Below, in pieces: positions 63,669 through 64,000 of a stretch of DNA of 64,000 bases (its first letter is position 1; each line of letters opens with the position of its first letter). A program made the position numbers and the translations under genes. The notes beneath the pieces were generated by a model that saw only the letters and a list, made by a program, of their open reading frames with translations, was not told the origin of the DNA and ran no database searches. Location of the stretch: contig NZ_JAIQWW010000005.1 in assembly GCF_020164455.1 (NCBI RefSeq), positions 62,001 to 126,000 of the forward strand, given 5' to 3'. Source of the DNA: Phyllobacterium chamaecytisi (lineage in GTDB: Bacteria; Pseudomonadota; Alphaproteobacteria; Rhizobiales; Rhizobiaceae).

Positions 63669-64000
63669 ATGGCAATTGAAGATGATATTCGCATTCTGGA
63701 GACGGTGGGGCTGTTCGAGACGTTTACGCGCGACCAGTTGCGTCTGCTCGCCTTCGGCACGGAACGTCTTGTCTTGCGCGAAGGCCGCGAACTCTATCGC
63801 GAAGGCCAGGCGGCAGATTGTGCCTATGTCATTGATCGCGGTGACATTTCCCTGTTCCGCGAAGGGCCGACAGGTCGCATAATCCTGAAAACGGTGGGGC
63901 CAGGTGCCGTCCTCGGCGAGATGGCGATCATCGCCCAGACCAAGCGCCTGACGAGCGCCATGGCCGAATCCGAGACTGAGGTCATCCGGCTCAATCGCTC
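63669..64000 (+). CDS. Cyclic-nucleotide-binding domain protein, N-terminal part
   Basis: 110 residues are visible before the right edge. MAIEDDIRILETVGLFETFTRDQLRLLAFGTERLVLREGRELYREGQAADCAYVIDRGDISLF is a CNB/Crp-type jelly roll start, followed by the phosphate-binding cassette VGPGAVLGEMAIIAQTKRLTSAMAE (the GEMA plus R-x-x-S/T pattern). Whether a DNA-binding domain follows cannot be seen. It starts 130 bp after the response regulator on the same strand. Confidence 0.85.
   Translation, partial: MAIEDDIRILETVGLFETFTRDQLRLLAFGTERLVLREGRELYREGQAADCAYVIDRGDISLFREGPTGRIILKTVGPGAVLGEMAIIAQTKRLTSAMAESETEVIRLNR

Overview
The window looks like chromosomal DNA of an alphaproteobacterium of the order Hyphomicrobiales (Rhizobiales), most likely a Brucellaceae/Phyllobacteriaceae relative such as Brucella/Ochrobactrum or Phyllobacterium. 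The basis is the family content and neighbourhoods: leuS/yggS, htpX-rsmB-heparinase-purH, NAD-specific GDH of the 1600-residue class, ffh-chorismate mutase-rpsP, hemCD next to Mic60-like and HemY-like genes, and tsaD-gpsA-YciI-EVE. GC-rich codon use and several dispersed rhizobial-type palindromic intergenic repeats agree. The placement was made by eye, without a search. I see no rRNA, tRNA, CRISPR array, transposase, integrase or prophage.

Layout. 1-7.0 kb: 5' part of leuS (runs off the left edge), the PLP-homeostasis protein YggS, an exported M15-like peptidase, acs and a cyclopropane-fatty-acid synthase-like gene. 6.9-7.7 kb: a small terminated transcript with a 22-codon ORF, then a HigB/HigA-type toxin-antitoxin pair. 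7.9-19.4 kb: MATE pump, DUF1674 protein, htpX, rsmB, heparinase II/III-like protein, aldo/keto reductase, MFS, purH and a UMF1-type MFS. 19.4-30.1 kb: gdhZ, a TPM/TPM/LemA envelope operon, pdxY, a beta-carbonic anhydrase, an NTF2-like protein and a lytic transglycosylase. 30.4-33.8 kb: brnTA, then ffh-aroQ-rpsP. 33.9-44.4 kb is the most accessory-looking part: TAT-exported PhoD, divergent TetR/SDR and DUF983/MocR pairs with visible operators, ogt, and a DeoR regulator / choline-kinase-like phosphotransferase / dimethylglycine-dehydrogenase-like cluster interrupted by two inverted-repeat elements. 44.8-64 kb: mgtE with a structured leader, typA, GNAT, ppa, YggU/YggT, aqpZ, MFS, a minus-strand hemC-hemD-mic60-hemY-terB-GATase run, the tsaD-gpsA-YciI-EVE-methyltransferase run, an L,D-transpeptidase-like gene, an orphan OmpR-type regulator and the start of a cyclic-nucleotide-binding protein.

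Most genes are housekeeping: translation, tetrapyrrole and purine synthesis, acetate and glutamate catabolism, envelope maintenance. The signals most worth a second look lie between genes. They are the small ORF at 6960-7028, whose ribosome-binding site is complementary to 14 bases of the 16S 3' end; the mgtE leader with mutually exclusive hairpins around its start; helically phased repeats in the DeoR divergent region; and repeat elements whose ends carry the stop codons of both convergent neighbours. I found no clear new defence or mobile system. All assignments are by reading, not by database search.
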